Shown here: positions 8,162 through 16,988 of the stretch, one piece after another | Numbering within the stretch: position 1 is the stretch's first letter | How the letters are laid out: every line of letters begins with the position of its first letter | Origin: Neolewinella agarilytica | GTDB taxonomy: Bacteria > Bacteroidota > Bacteroidia > Chitinophagales > Saprospiraceae | NCBI RefSeq assembly: GCF_900110645.1 | Contig: NZ_FOFB01000008.1 | Span: 124,001 to 188,000 of the forward strand | DNA length: 64,000 nt | Reading direction: 5' to 3' | Program-made: the position numbers and the translations under genes | The notes under the pieces: model-generated | What the model was told of the DNA's origin: nothing | The model's database searches: none | Seen by the model: the letters and a program-made list of their open reading frames with translations, nothing else

Positions 8162-9064
8162 CTAGAACCGAATAAACTCCGTTGGGTCCACCGCCTTCCC
8201 TTCATGCCAAAGCTCAAAGTGCAGGTGTGGTCCTGAAGACAATTCCCCCGTATTACCAATGATGGCAATCGCCTCACTGGCCCTTACCCGGTCGCCTACC
8301 TTTTTCAGTAACTGAGAGTTATGCTTGTAGAAGGTAATCAGGTTATTATCGTGCTGAATTCCCACTACGTTACCGTTAGAGCTGGTGAACTCGCTGATGA
8401 AAACAATGCCATCCCTCACCGCCTTGATCGGGGTGTCCTGCGGAGCGAGAATGTCAACCCCCAGATGATCACCGGTCAATTTGAAGCCGGCGCTGATCTC
8501 TCCGTTCACTGGTGCAACCAATAAAAGTTGTGCCAATGGCACATCCGTACTACCGGGCGAGGGAGCCATACCACTACTCCCACGGCTGTTTTCTCCTACC
8601 CGTTCCAGGGCCATCTCCCGGCGAAGTCTTACCTCTTCTTCTGAGAGGGGTACGGGTTCAATATTTGCGGTATCTACTTTAATGCCGCGCTCCTCAATAT
8701 CAGCACTGGTCACCACTTCTCCGTGAATGTTACGCTTCATCGTTTCGATGGTAACGGCCTGTTGTTCCATCTGAGCACCCATCTCATCAATGAGATCTTC
8801 CATCTCATTGAGCTCCTGCCGCTGCACAATGTCTCCGTAGCCCGGAATGTAAGTCCGCAGGGGCGTGTAGGCAATTAATAAGAACACCACAACGGCCACC
8901 AGAAAAATGAGCGTTGAGATGGCCACGTACAGATTGAGCGGGGTCAGGTTATAAGAGCCTACCTCCCGATAGCTTTTCACATCACGGACAACCAGCTGGT
9001 ACTCATCCTTGCTGTTCTCTTTGAAGCGCTGCCAGCGGCCTTGTTTTTCGGTTGTTTCTTCCAT
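8162..9064 (-). CDS. membrane-anchored M23-family peptidoglycan endopeptidase
   Basis: The start at 9064 gives 300 aa beginning MEETTEKQGRW; a longer frame to 9097 has a poor N-terminus. The layout is a short cytoplasmic tail, one membrane helix (YVAISTLIFLVAVVVFLLIA), a periplasmic coiled-coil-like stretch, and a C-terminal M23 domain. The zinc ligands are intact: HLGVD supplies His and Asp, and HLHFE near the end supplies the HxH His pair. Such enzymes cut peptide cross-links of peptidoglycan, or act as LytM regulators when ligands are lost, which is not so here. It is divergent from porW. Confidence 0.9.
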   Translation of the reverse strand: MEETTEKQGRWQRFKENSKDEYQLVVRDVKSYREVGSYNLTPLNLYVAISTLIFLVAVVVFLLIAYTPLRTYIPGYGDIVQRQELNEMEDLIDEMGAQMEQQAVTIETMKRNIHGEVVTSADIEERGIKVDTANIEPVPLSEEEVRLRREMALERVGENSRGSSGMAPSPGSTDVPLAQLLLVAPVNGEISAGFKLTGDHLGVDILAPQDTPIKAVRDGIVFISEFTSSNGNVVGIQHDNNLITFYKHNSQLLKKVGDRVRASEAIAIIGNTGELSSGPHLHFELWHEGKAVDPTEFIRF

Positions 9065-9335
9065 GGGGAAGGGCGTTATTTTTAATCTTAAGCCCACACT
9101 TTGGGTAGGGAGCTTAACGTTTCTTATTGGTTACGGGTGCCTGAAGGCACCGAAAAAGAGTTGATGGACGCAAGTTGTCCATAAGCTTATATGGCCTGTG
9201 GCCTTACCTTTGCGCCCACTTTGCGGTGGGTGTAGTGGTCAGCAAAGATAGCATCCCGTTCCACCTTCCCGCTACGTTTTGGCGTCTTCATCCTGCTTAA
9301 CCCTGATGATGACTGCCTTGATAAATTGAATCAAT

Positions 9336-12335
9336 TTGAAGAAGTTAACGCAATTTTCCCTTCTGCTATTGGCTTTACTGATCCTGGTTACCAGCTGTTC
9401 CTCCACCAAACGGAGAGACGAACAAGGGCCGATCGGTAAGCTGTGGCACAATATGAACTCCCACTACAACGGCTATTTCAACGCCCGGGAGCTCATGACC
9501 GAAAGCTTGCTCACGCTTGATGAGCAGCACGTTGACAATTACACCCAACGCCTGGACATGTTCCCCTTTCTGGAAGTTGATAACCCCAGTATCGTAGGAG
9601 AAGACATGGATATTGCCATTGAGAAGGTGGCCATCGTCGTCAAGAAACACCCCTACAGCAATTGGGTGGATGACAGCTACCTGCTGGTAGGCCAGGCTCA
9701 GCTCATTAAACAAGACTATGAAAGCGCGGAGAAAACCCTCCGCTTTATGGTCAACGAATTCCGGCCCCGGCCAAAACGCAGCAAGAGCAAAGTAAAGAAA
9801 GGGAGCAGTAGTGCTGAAGAACCGGAGGAGGAAGAATACGTCAGCCGGCGGGAAGTAGAATCTAATCCGGAACAAGAGCGCCGCGATCGGCTCCGGGCCC
9901 GAAAGGAAGCTCAAAAAGAGCGGGATAAGATTAATAAAGAACGAGAAAAGGAACGCAAAGCCAAGAAAAAAGAGCGCGAACGGGAACGCAAAGCCCGCCT
10001 TAAGGCCCGGAAGAAAGGCATTCGCCTTCCGCCAGTAAAGCGGGACACATCGGCCCAGGCAGGCCTGGAAAACGAACCCGATCCGATTGAGGAAGAAGAG
10101 GCTGACCTCGGCCCGGTGGGTATGATTTCCATATTCAGCAACAACAGTGACCTTGAAGGAGAGGGCGAAGCCTACGGGAAAAAAGCCGGCAGCTACGTCG
10201 CCAAGCACCGTCCTGCTTTTCAGGAAGGTCGTTTATGGCTGGCCTGGACATTGATCAAGCGCGACAACTTCGACCAGGCCCAGATCATCCTGGAAGACCT
10301 GCGGGCTAACCGCGGCACCTTTGCCGACGTGCGTCGTAAAGCAATGGCCGTTCAGGCATTCCTCTACGTTGAGCAGGAGAAGCTGGAAGAAGCCATCCCC
10401 TACCTCGAAGAAGCTGCGGAGGTAGCCAAAGAGCGCAACGAGCGAGCCCGCTACCACTACATTGCCGGCCAGCTTTATCAGGAGCTGAGCCAGCCATCCG
10501 GTGCAGCCTCAGCTTTTGAGAAAGCCATCGCCGCCCGCCCCAACTACGAACTGGAACTGGGTGCCCGCCTCAACCTGGCCCAGAATGCCTTCCTGAGTGG
10601 TTCCGGCTCCGCAGCTGATGCCCTCAAGAAACTGGAGCGAATGGCCCGGGAGGACAAAAACATCCCCTACGAGAGCCAAATCATCTACTCCATGGCAGCC
10701 ATTGCCCTCCGGAGTGGAGATAAGGAAGCAGGGGCAGAGTACCTGCGCCGTGCGCTGGCCAGCCCATCGGCCGGTCCCGTTCAGCAGCTTGAAGCCTACA
10801 ACCTCCTCGGAGATCTGGCCTATGCCGCCAGTGATTACCTGCCAGCGAAACTCTACTACGATACCACTCTGACCGTCATGGCACAGAGTGACGATCGTTA
10901 CGCCGCCATCAGTCAGCGACGCGATCAACTGTCGGGCATCGCATCTGCCCTGCAGGACATTACCGTAAAGGACAGCCTGCTCCGGATTGGAAGGCTAAGC
11001 GAGGACGCCCGCAACCAGTGGGCCGCCGAGCTGTTCGAACAGCGGCGCGCAGCCGCCGCTCAACCCATCAATCCCGTTGCCTCCGTCGGAGGCCGGGGCC
11101 CCGTAGCAACCATCGGCAACAGCGAGTTCTTCGCCTATAAGCCGTCCATCGTTAAGAAGGGAAAGCGCGACTTTGAGCGCCGCTGGGGCGACCGATCACT
11201 CGAAGACGACTGGCGCCGTTCCAGCCGGACCGACCGGGACATCTTCAGCGACCCGGGCGATGCCGCAGGCAGTAACCCTGACGACACGGATCCGCAGATG
11301 GTTACCGAAGACGAAATTAAAGCGCTCCTCGACGGCGTGCCCACCACCCCCGCTGAGCAAAAGACGATGGAGGTGAAACAGGCAGAAAACTGGTTTAACC
11401 TCGGCCGCGAATACCGTGACCGATTAGAGAACAACCCGAAGGCGCTGGAGGCCTTCGAGACCCTGAACCGACAATTTCCCGGTGCTAACACCGAAGCGGA
11501 AAGCTGGTATTACCAATATCTCATTCATAAAGACATGGGTAATGCCTCCAAGGCTCAGGAGTTTGCCACCAAGCTGGCTGGCCAGTACCGGGGCTCCAAA
11601 TATGCCCGCCTGGCCAACGACCCCAGCTACGCCAGCGAGTTGCTGCAGAAGGACAGCAAGTTGATGCGGGACTACGAGACGGCCTACGCTGCCTTCGAGA
11701 AGGGAGACTTTAAAACAGCACACGAGCTGGCTACTAAGGGCCGGGCCTCTTTGCTGGGGCAGCACCCACTGAAATCCCGCTACGCCCTATTGCTGGCCAT
11801 GACGACCGGTAACACCCAGGGACGAGCTGCCTACATTGCCTCCTTGCGGCAGGTAGTAGCTCAGTTTGACGGAACGCCCGAGCAAACCCGGGCTAAAGAA
11901 ATTCTCCGTCTGCTCGGTGAGTCTGGTGCCCGGCTCCCGGGTCAGGCTGGTGCCCTTGGTGGTGGCTTTAAGGAGAGTATGAAGGAGTTGCATTACTTCA
12001 TCGTCGTATTCGATAAAGAAGACACCGACCTGAACGCCGCTAAGATTAGCGTTTCCAAGTTCAACGCCAAGTACAATAAGCTTGACCGCCTACGGATTAC
12101 CAACTTCTACATCGGTAAAAATAACGACGTGCCCGCCCTGGTACTACGTCGATTCAAGAATGGAACGGAAGCCGTGAAATACCTGAAAAACGCGAAGGAG
12201 CGTGAGCAGGAATTCCTCGATGCCGGTAAGTTCAGCTACGACATCTATGCTGTTTCCCAGAGCAACTACCGGGAAATCCTGAAGCTGCGCTCCGTGGAAG
12301 AATACCGAACCTGGTTCCGCGAAAACTACGAGTAG
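9336..12335 (+). CDS. porW: T9SS-associated TPR lipoprotein, PorW/SprE-like
   Basis: A 999-aa lipoprotein with leader and lipobox ILVTSC (Cys21), followed by the HNMNSHYNGYFNA segment seen near the start of PorW/SprE proteins. These are needed for type IX secretion and, in Flavobacterium, gliding. TPR-like helical repeats fill the central and C-terminal thirds. The only start that keeps the signal peptide is TTG at 9336: an upstream ATG at 9306 in the same frame runs into TGA at 9327. Residues about 145-230 form a very charged K/R/E insert (REKERKAKKKERERERKARL) that looks like a single long helix. The family call is from N-terminal similarity and architecture. Confidence 0.75.
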   Translation: MKKLTQFSLLLLALLILVTSCSSTKRRDEQGPIGKLWHNMNSHYNGYFNARELMTESLLTLDEQHVDNYTQRLDMFPFLEVDNPSIVGEDMDIAIEKVAIVVKKHPYSNWVDDSYLLVGQAQLIKQDYESAEKTLRFMVNEFRPRPKRSKSKVKKGSSSAEEPEEEEYVSRREVESNPEQERRDRLRARKEAQKERDKINKEREKERKAKKKERERERKARLKARKKGIRLPPVKRDTSAQAGLENEPDPIEEEEADLGPVGMISIFSNNSDLEGEGEAYGKKAGSYVAKHRPAFQEGRLWLAWTLIKRDNFDQAQIILEDLRANRGTFADVRRKAMAVQAFLYVEQEKLEEAIPYLEEAAEVAKERNERARYHYIAGQLYQELSQPSGAASAFEKAIAARPNYELELGARLNLAQNAFLSGSGSAADALKKLERMAREDKNIPYESQIIYSMAAIALRSGDKEAGAEYLRRALASPSAGPVQQLEAYNLLGDLAYAASDYLPAKLYYDTTLTVMAQSDDRYAAISQRRDQLSGIASALQDITVKDSLLRIGRLSEDARNQWAAELFEQRRAAAAQPINPVASVGGRGPVATIGNSEFFAYKPSIVKKGKRDFERRWGDRSLEDDWRRSSRTDRDIFSDPGDAAGSNPDDTDPQMVTEDEIKALLDGVPTTPAEQKTMEVKQAENWFNLGREYRDRLENNPKALEAFETLNRQFPGANTEAESWYYQYLIHKDMGNASKAQEFATKLAGQYRGSKYARLANDPSYASELLQKDSKLMRDYETAYAAFEKGDFKTAHELATKGRASLLGQHPLKSRYALLLAMTTGNTQGRAAYIASLRQVVAQFDGTPEQTRAKEILRLLGESGARLPGQAGALGGGFKESMKELHYFIVVFDKEDTDLNAAKISVSKFNAKYNKLDRLRITNFYIGKNNDVPALVLRRFKNGTEAVKYLKNAKEREQEFLDAGKFSYDIYAVSQSNYREILKLRSVEEYRTWFRENYE

Positions 12336-12349
12336 ACGGTAAACCGCAT

Positions 12350-13360
12350 ATGCCTCAAGCCATCATCCATAGCGGTATGCCGCCGTCGCTTCCCGGCCGG
12401 AGGAACCTGCTTTGTGTGCTGGATTGGGGGCTGGGCCATGCTTCCCGTTCTCTGGCTTTGCTTAGGGCGCTGGAAAAAGCCGGCGAACTAACCTTCCTTG
12501 CATCCTGCGGCCGCGCCCGAAAATTTCTGGAGCAGGAACGACCCGATCTGACCGTCTACGAACTCCCCGCCTACGACGTCCGCTACCCCACCGGAAACAT
12601 GCCCCTGAACGTGGGCCTGCAACTCCCCAAATGGCTGCGCACGATTGCCCGCGAAAAGCGACAAACGGCCCGACTCGTGGAAGAACTCAGGATCGACAGG
12701 ATCATTTCCGACAGCCGTTTCGGCTGCTACCACCCGAGGGTGGAATCGGTCATGCTGACCCATCAGTTACACCCCATTTTCAACTTCGGGCCCATGTCAT
12801 GGAGCTACGTGAAGTACCTGCGACGGTTCCGGGAAGTCTGGGTGCCCGACACCGCAGACCGCAAAATGAGCGGCCGGCTATCCGACCCGAAAGGCTATAA
12901 AAAAGTTCGCTTTATCGGTCCGCTCAGCCGCCTGGAGCCAACGAAGCCGGCGCCCGAAAACTGGCGTACACTATCTCTGCTGAGTGGGCCCGAACCCATG
13001 CGCAGCCGGTTGGAAAAAATACTGTTGGGCCAACTTCGCCAGCTACCCGGTCCACATCTGCTCATTCGCGGTGTGCCCGACGAAGAAGAGGTGGTGGAAG
13101 AACACCGTATCGTGGTAAAGCCCTTCGCCGACCGGCAGTTCCTGGCCCGTCATTTACCCATTGCGCAACACATCATCTGTCGCTCCGGCTACAGCACCCT
13201 GATGGATCTGGCTGCTTTGAACCTAAGCGCAAAAATTATTCTGATTCCTACCCCCGGGCAGACCGAACAGGAGTTGCTGGCGCAAACGCAGGTGCAAAGT
13301 GGGGACGCCCTGGCAGCTTTTGCTCAGGGAGAAATTGATTTGGCGGGGCTGATTGGCTAG
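12350..13360 (+). CDS. MurG-like glycosyltransferase-family protein
   Basis: This 336-aa protein starts 14 bp after porW and may be co-transcribed. The N-terminal segment CVLDWGLGHASRSLALLRAL is the glycine-rich donor/acceptor loop of GT-B fold enzymes of the group common in Bacteroidota and archaea. The C-terminal ICRSGYSTLMDLAAL and IPTPGQTEQ segments match the nucleotide-sugar-binding region of MurG-like enzymes. ATG codons at 12350 and 12377 are both possible starts. The acceptor is unknown. A dispersed-repeat copy lies inside the 3' end and encodes LAQTQVQ. Confidence 0.78.
   Translation: MPQAIIHSGMPPSLPGRRNLLCVLDWGLGHASRSLALLRALEKAGELTFLASCGRARKFLEQERPDLTVYELPAYDVRYPTGNMPLNVGLQLPKWLRTIAREKRQTARLVEELRIDRIISDSRFGCYHPRVESVMLTHQLHPIFNFGPMSWSYVKYLRRFREVWVPDTADRKMSGRLSDPKGYKKVRFIGPLSRLEPTKPAPENWRTLSLLSGPEPMRSRLEKILLGQLRQLPGPHLLIRGVPDEEEVVEEHRIVVKPFADRQFLARHLPIAQHIICRSGYSTLMDLAALNLSAKIILIPTPGQTEQELLAQTQVQSGDALAAFAQGEIDLAGLIG
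13279..13300 (+). repeat. dispersed repeat copy inside the glycosyltransferase gene
   Basis: GGCGCAAACGCAGGTGCAAA lies in frame near the 3' end of the gene and encodes AQTQVQ. Confidence 0.6.
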
Positions 13361-13370
13361 TACAGTCTGC

Positions 13371-14840
13371 TCACAAATCCCGCAAGGCTTTTTTCACCCG
13401 ACTGTATTGCTCTCGTTTTTGCACAATGACGGGCTCCGTAGCCCGCTCCTTACAATCCATAATCGGACAGCGTTCGCAAGTGGTGTTCACCACCCGCCTT
13501 GAAATTGCCGGATCATCCGCCCAGCGGATGGTTTCCCTCAGCTTATCATTTACCAGCAAACCAATGGTAAGGCTCACGTTCCGACTGGGATCCGGATAGC
13601 CGGATCGGGCCAGGGTAAGGCAGAGATACTCATCCTCCGTCCCGAAATACTGACTCCGCTGGGCGGAAATACGCATCTCCCCCGCTTTAGAATCCTTCAT
13701 TTCTTCCAGCAGATGAACACTTACCCAGCGGCGGCAGTAATGCTCGAAGAGCCCATTCTCATGCGGCTGATGACGACGATGCAGGTGGAGCTCCTTATCG
13801 ATAGAAAATCCATCAGTAGCCGGCGTATGCATGAACCGCAGGAAGAACAATTCCTTCAGGCCAAAAAACTGTGGCAACACATTCGTAAGCCGCTGGTAGA
13901 ACATCTCCGGCGTAGCATTGAACCGCTGCATAATGTTTTCTACTGCGGATGCACTCCATGTTTCCTGATCAAACAAATCCCGAATGCTCGACACAAAGGG
14001 CTGCAAAGGCACGTGGAGAGCTGCGCTGAAATAGGTCGCTTTACTATGATTGAGCACTTCTTCAAATACCCGGCTCCTGACCAGGCTGCTGGTGTTTGCC
14101 CGCTCGGTCAGATTAAGCTGGTTAAAGCCCAGTTCTTTGCCAAACTGGAAACCCCGCTGGCGGGGGGTAAGGCTACCGTTCAGAAGAAGTTTTCTGCCTT
14201 TTGGTACGTAAACCGAGCGAAATATGGCCAGCTCGGGATGTTCATCCAGGCCGTTGGGCAGAATCTTGTAATCAAAGCGATCTTCCAGCAGGCCCGCAAG
14301 AATGCGCGGGGGAACGGGGCGCACGTCTGGCAAATCATACTTGTCCGAAAACTCATCCACTGCTCTTTCCAGTTCAGGAAAGTAGTTGTCGTTCAGTTCC
14401 AGATAAGAGCGCAGTGCAGCGAAATAGAAGTTCTCCTCCCGCAGAGCATAGGAACGCGATAATTCTAAAAGCGTGCTGATGAAGGCCCCGACGCGCACCG
14501 GTGCCTGAGCAATGATCTCCGCAACTTTGCCCAACTCGATGCCGAATAGCTCCAGGGGGAGCTCATTCAAAAAGTTAGACTGTAATAGCTGGGTAACCGG
14601 AGCGAGATTGCGGCCCAACTCCCCGTTGGTAAGGTCTTTAGCATTCGTGCCGAGGGCCTTGGCGAGGTTTCGAACCTTATCCGCTTTCGGAAACTTTTTC
14701 CCTTTTTCGATCTCATTGAGGTAGGAAAGGGACATCCCCGAACTTTTAGACAAATCGGCAAAGGAAAGCTTCTGCTCCTGGCGAAGCTGCTTTACTTTAA
14801 GGCCAAAGATGATTCTTTCATTCGCGGTCTTAGCGTTCAT
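13371..14840 (-). CDS. XRE-family regulator of the ScfR/RamB/PrpR type (HTH + ImmA/IrrE-like + DUF2083-like)
   Basis: A 489-aa transcription factor. Residues about 12-66 form a Cro/C1-type helix-turn-helix (LSYLNEIEKGKKFPKADKV is the recognition region). The middle corresponds to the ImmA/IrrE-like region but shows GFQFGKELGF instead of the HExxH zinc site, so peptidase activity is not expected. The C-terminus has CERCPIMDCKERA, a Cys cluster like that of short-chain acyl-CoA-sensing ScfR/PrpR/RamB proteins. A copy of the palindrome found before fadN and the SDR gene lies 25 bp upstream of its own start, suggesting autoregulation and control of lipid catabolism. The ligand is inferred to be an acyl-CoA. 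Confidence 0.8.
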   Translation of the reverse strand: MNAKTANERIIFGLKVKQLRQEQKLSFADLSKSSGMSLSYLNEIEKGKKFPKADKVRNLAKALGTNAKDLTNGELGRNLAPVTQLLQSNFLNELPLELFGIELGKVAEIIAQAPVRVGAFISTLLELSRSYALREENFYFAALRSYLELNDNYFPELERAVDEFSDKYDLPDVRPVPPRILAGLLEDRFDYKILPNGLDEHPELAIFRSVYVPKGRKLLLNGSLTPRQRGFQFGKELGFNQLNLTERANTSSLVRSRVFEEVLNHSKATYFSAALHVPLQPFVSSIRDLFDQETWSASAVENIMQRFNATPEMFYQRLTNVLPQFFGLKELFFLRFMHTPATDGFSIDKELHLHRRHQPHENGLFEHYCRRWVSVHLLEEMKDSKAGEMRISAQRSQYFGTEDEYLCLTLARSGYPDPSRNVSLTIGLLVNDKLRETIRWADDPAISRRVVNTTCERCPIMDCKERATEPVIVQKREQYSRVKKALRDL

Positions 14841-14864
14841 AGAGCGCCAATTTAGGGAAATGCT

Positions 14865-14878
14865 GGCGAATTTTCGCT
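14865..14878. promoter_or_regulatory. putative operator GGCGAATTTTCGCT upstream of the XRE regulator gene
   Basis: It matches the fadN palindrome at 13 of 14 positions. On the minus strand it lies just upstream of a -7-like TAAATTGG (14854-14847), which ends 6 bases before the start codon. A bound protein would sit in the promoter spacer, a usual site for repression. Confidence 0.55.
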
Positions 14879-14915
14879 TGTCTCATCATTCAATGAGCGG
14901 GCGGCAGGCAAATCA

Positions 14916-16211
14916 TCAATTCTTTCCCTGCTTAATTGCCTCATAAACCATGGTCATAATCCGTGGTCGGACCCCCATCGTATAAATCGCTCTCCGGTTA
15001 CGGCTCGGGTGTACGCGGTTACTAAGGAAAATAAATACCAGCTCCTGCTCGGGGTCCGCCCAAACGAGTGTACCCGTATAGCCGCTGTGTCCAAAGCTTT
15101 GGGAGGAAGCGGCCTCTGCCACCGAGCTAAGGTCTTCGTTGTATTCTATGAGTGGCTTATCAAAACCGAGGCCCCGTCGGTTGCCTTCGTCGGGGTACTG
15201 ATAGCGGGTAAATTCTGTTACCGTAGACTCCCTGAAGTAGCGCCGGCCGTTGAGCTCACCGCCATTCATCAACATCTGGTAAAGCTTACCCAGGTCTTCG
15301 GCGGTAGAGAAAAGGCCGGCGTTGCCACTGAGGCCGTTCATCAGTGCAGCGCCTTCATCATGAACGACACCGTGGAGCGTATCCATCCGAAAAAAGGTAT
15401 CCACCTCGGTCGGCACAATTCGTTGGAGGGGTATATTCCGGTCCAGTGGCCGGTAGCCGAGTGTAGTGGCGCCCAGCGGGTCATAGAACTCCTGCCGTAA
15501 ATAGTCGTGATAGCCCATGCCCGTACGCCGCTCTACTAAATCTGGCAACAGGTAAAACAGCAGGCCGGAGTATTTATATTCTCCTTCGGGCTTTACGGGA
15601 GATTTACGAATGGCTTTGTAAATATTTTTCTCCCGGTAAGCCCGGTGCAGCCAGAGATCGTCCATAATCCGGATAGGGTACCGTCGGCTGCTGTCGCGCT
15701 TGAGCGTCCGCCCCCGGAAGCGGTAGTCGTTCGTCCGGCTACTGTCCCACCTTTTCTGCCAGGGGTAGCGGCCATTGCCTCTCAGTGTACCCTGCCAGTA
15801 GGGGACCCAGGGCAGCAGACCCGCCCGGTGGGCGAGCGCGGAGCGAAGGGGGAGGTTCGCCTTGTCCGTCCCGGCAAAAGCAGGAAAGGTGGCTCCGAGC
15901 GGAGCATCCAGATCGAGCTCGCCCCGGTCATAAAGCTGCATCAGGTAGAGCAGGCCTGAACTTGTTTTGGTGACGGACGCGAGGTCATATACGTCGTTAT
16001 GGAGCACCGGCCGTTTCTCAGCATAGGTATGGTAGCCTGCAGTTACGTGGACCAGAGGCTCCCCTTTGTGTAAAACCAGCACCTGCGCGCCGGGGAATGC
16101 GCCGGCCTCAATACCTTCTTCGAGGACGGTACGGATGGAATCCGCTAAATCATTTGATTGAGCCGAGAGCGTAGCAGAAAACAGGAGAAAAAGATATGGT
16201 AGAGCGCGCAT
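14916..16211 (-). CDS. exported beta-lactamase-fold serine hydrolase (class C / esterase-like)
   Basis: From the ATG at 16211 the protein has 431 aa and a clean signal peptide (MRALPYLFLLFSATLSAQS). The longer frame to 16322 is rejected because its extra 37 residues hide the signal. The nucleophile motif SVTK is at residues 79-82. The Tyr motif appears as YSG in KYSGLLFYLL rather than the canonical YSN. Members cleave peptides or esters; many are not beta-lactamases. It lies 43 bp downstream of the OMP gene on the same strand. Confidence 0.85.
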   Translation of the reverse strand: MRALPYLFLLFSATLSAQSNDLADSIRTVLEEGIEAGAFPGAQVLVLHKGEPLVHVTAGYHTYAEKRPVLHNDVYDLASVTKTSSGLLYLMQLYDRGELDLDAPLGATFPAFAGTDKANLPLRSALAHRAGLLPWVPYWQGTLRGNGRYPWQKRWDSSRTNDYRFRGRTLKRDSSRRYPIRIMDDLWLHRAYREKNIYKAIRKSPVKPEGEYKYSGLLFYLLPDLVERRTGMGYHDYLRQEFYDPLGATTLGYRPLDRNIPLQRIVPTEVDTFFRMDTLHGVVHDEGAALMNGLSGNAGLFSTAEDLGKLYQMLMNGGELNGRRYFRESTVTEFTRYQYPDEGNRRGLGFDKPLIEYNEDLSSVAEAASSQSFGHSGYTGTLVWADPEQELVFIFLSNRVHPSRNRRAIYTMGVRPRIMTMVYEAIKQGKN

Positions 16212-16254
16212 TGGGCTAATATGGGAAAAATGACGGAATTGAGTGTCTGCTCCC

Positions 16255-16917
16255 TCAGTCTCCCACCGCCCAAAACATCCCCAAATGCCCCCCCACACCC
16301 GCTCGCCGGCTGGTGGAGGCAACCGTATCTCCGGTTTTAATCAGATCATTAAAACCGATCAGGTAGCGGCCTTCCAGCTGGATGGTCAGCTTGCCCAACT
16401 CAAGATTGAAGCCCAGCCCCCCTTGCAGGCCGTAATTGGGGCGGAAGGGAATATCGAAGCCATAATAATCGGGCGTGCCTTCGGTAGGCGCCACGTATTC
16501 GGTTGGAATTTCTTCCGTACTGCTGAGTGGAAATGATAAATAGGGCCCCGCCTGAAACATGGGCTGAAAGACGCCCCTGCCGATACTGAATTGCGTCAGA
16601 ATCAATAATTCAATGTAATCCGTTTGCCGTTGATACTGGCCGGCAAAGGTCGTATCAATGGTTTCTATCCATCCGGCCTGGGAATAAGACAACTCCGCCT
16701 GAAAGCCCACCAGCTTATTATCAAAATAGCGCAGACCCAGGTTGAAGCTATTACCGGACAGAGGCTCCACGTCAGCATTTGGCGTAAAGTCCACCTCGTG
16801 TTGCATCACCCCAAAACCAACGCCGAACTGCAGGCGGTTGATCACCTCCGTAGAGTCAGGCTGCTGAGCAGATAAAAAGCAGGGCAAGAGAAAAAGGACA
16901 ATCAGCAGGCGGTTCAT
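16255..16917 (-). CDS. outer-membrane beta-barrel protein, porin-like
   Basis: The start ATG at 16917 gives 220 aa with signal peptide LLIVLFLLPCFLSAQQ. The mature part alternates polar and hydrophobic residues in strand-like blocks (NSFNLGLRYFDNKLVGFQAE, LQGGLGFNLELGKLTIQLEG), as in small outer-membrane barrels of the PorT/OmpW-like kind found in Bacteroidota. No enzyme motif is seen. It is probably co-transcribed with the serine hydrolase downstream. The role is unknown. Confidence 0.75.
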   Translation of the reverse strand: MNRLLIVLFLLPCFLSAQQPDSTEVINRLQFGVGFGVMQHEVDFTPNADVEPLSGNSFNLGLRYFDNKLVGFQAELSYSQAGWIETIDTTFAGQYQRQTDYIELLILTQFSIGRGVFQPMFQAGPYLSFPLSSTEEIPTEYVAPTEGTPDYYGFDIPFRPNYGLQGGLGFNLELGKLTIQLEGRYLIGFNDLIKTGDTVASTSRRAGVGGHLGMFWAVGD

Positions 16918-16988
16918 GGGCAATTATTGGAGAAGGCAATTCCTTCGGATTATGACAAATTTCCACTTTTAATCGTTATTGAGGTACC

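Noticed and set aside
9205-9212. TACCTTTG box upstream of porW
   Set aside because: A good -7 match, but more than 120 bp from the start and with its nearest TTG 27 bases upstream, so I did not list it as a promoter.
16078-16098. Weak dispersed-repeat match in the serine hydrolase gene, and another at about 59810 in the symporter gene
   Set aside because: Only GCACCTGC-like cores are shared, without flanking similarity.
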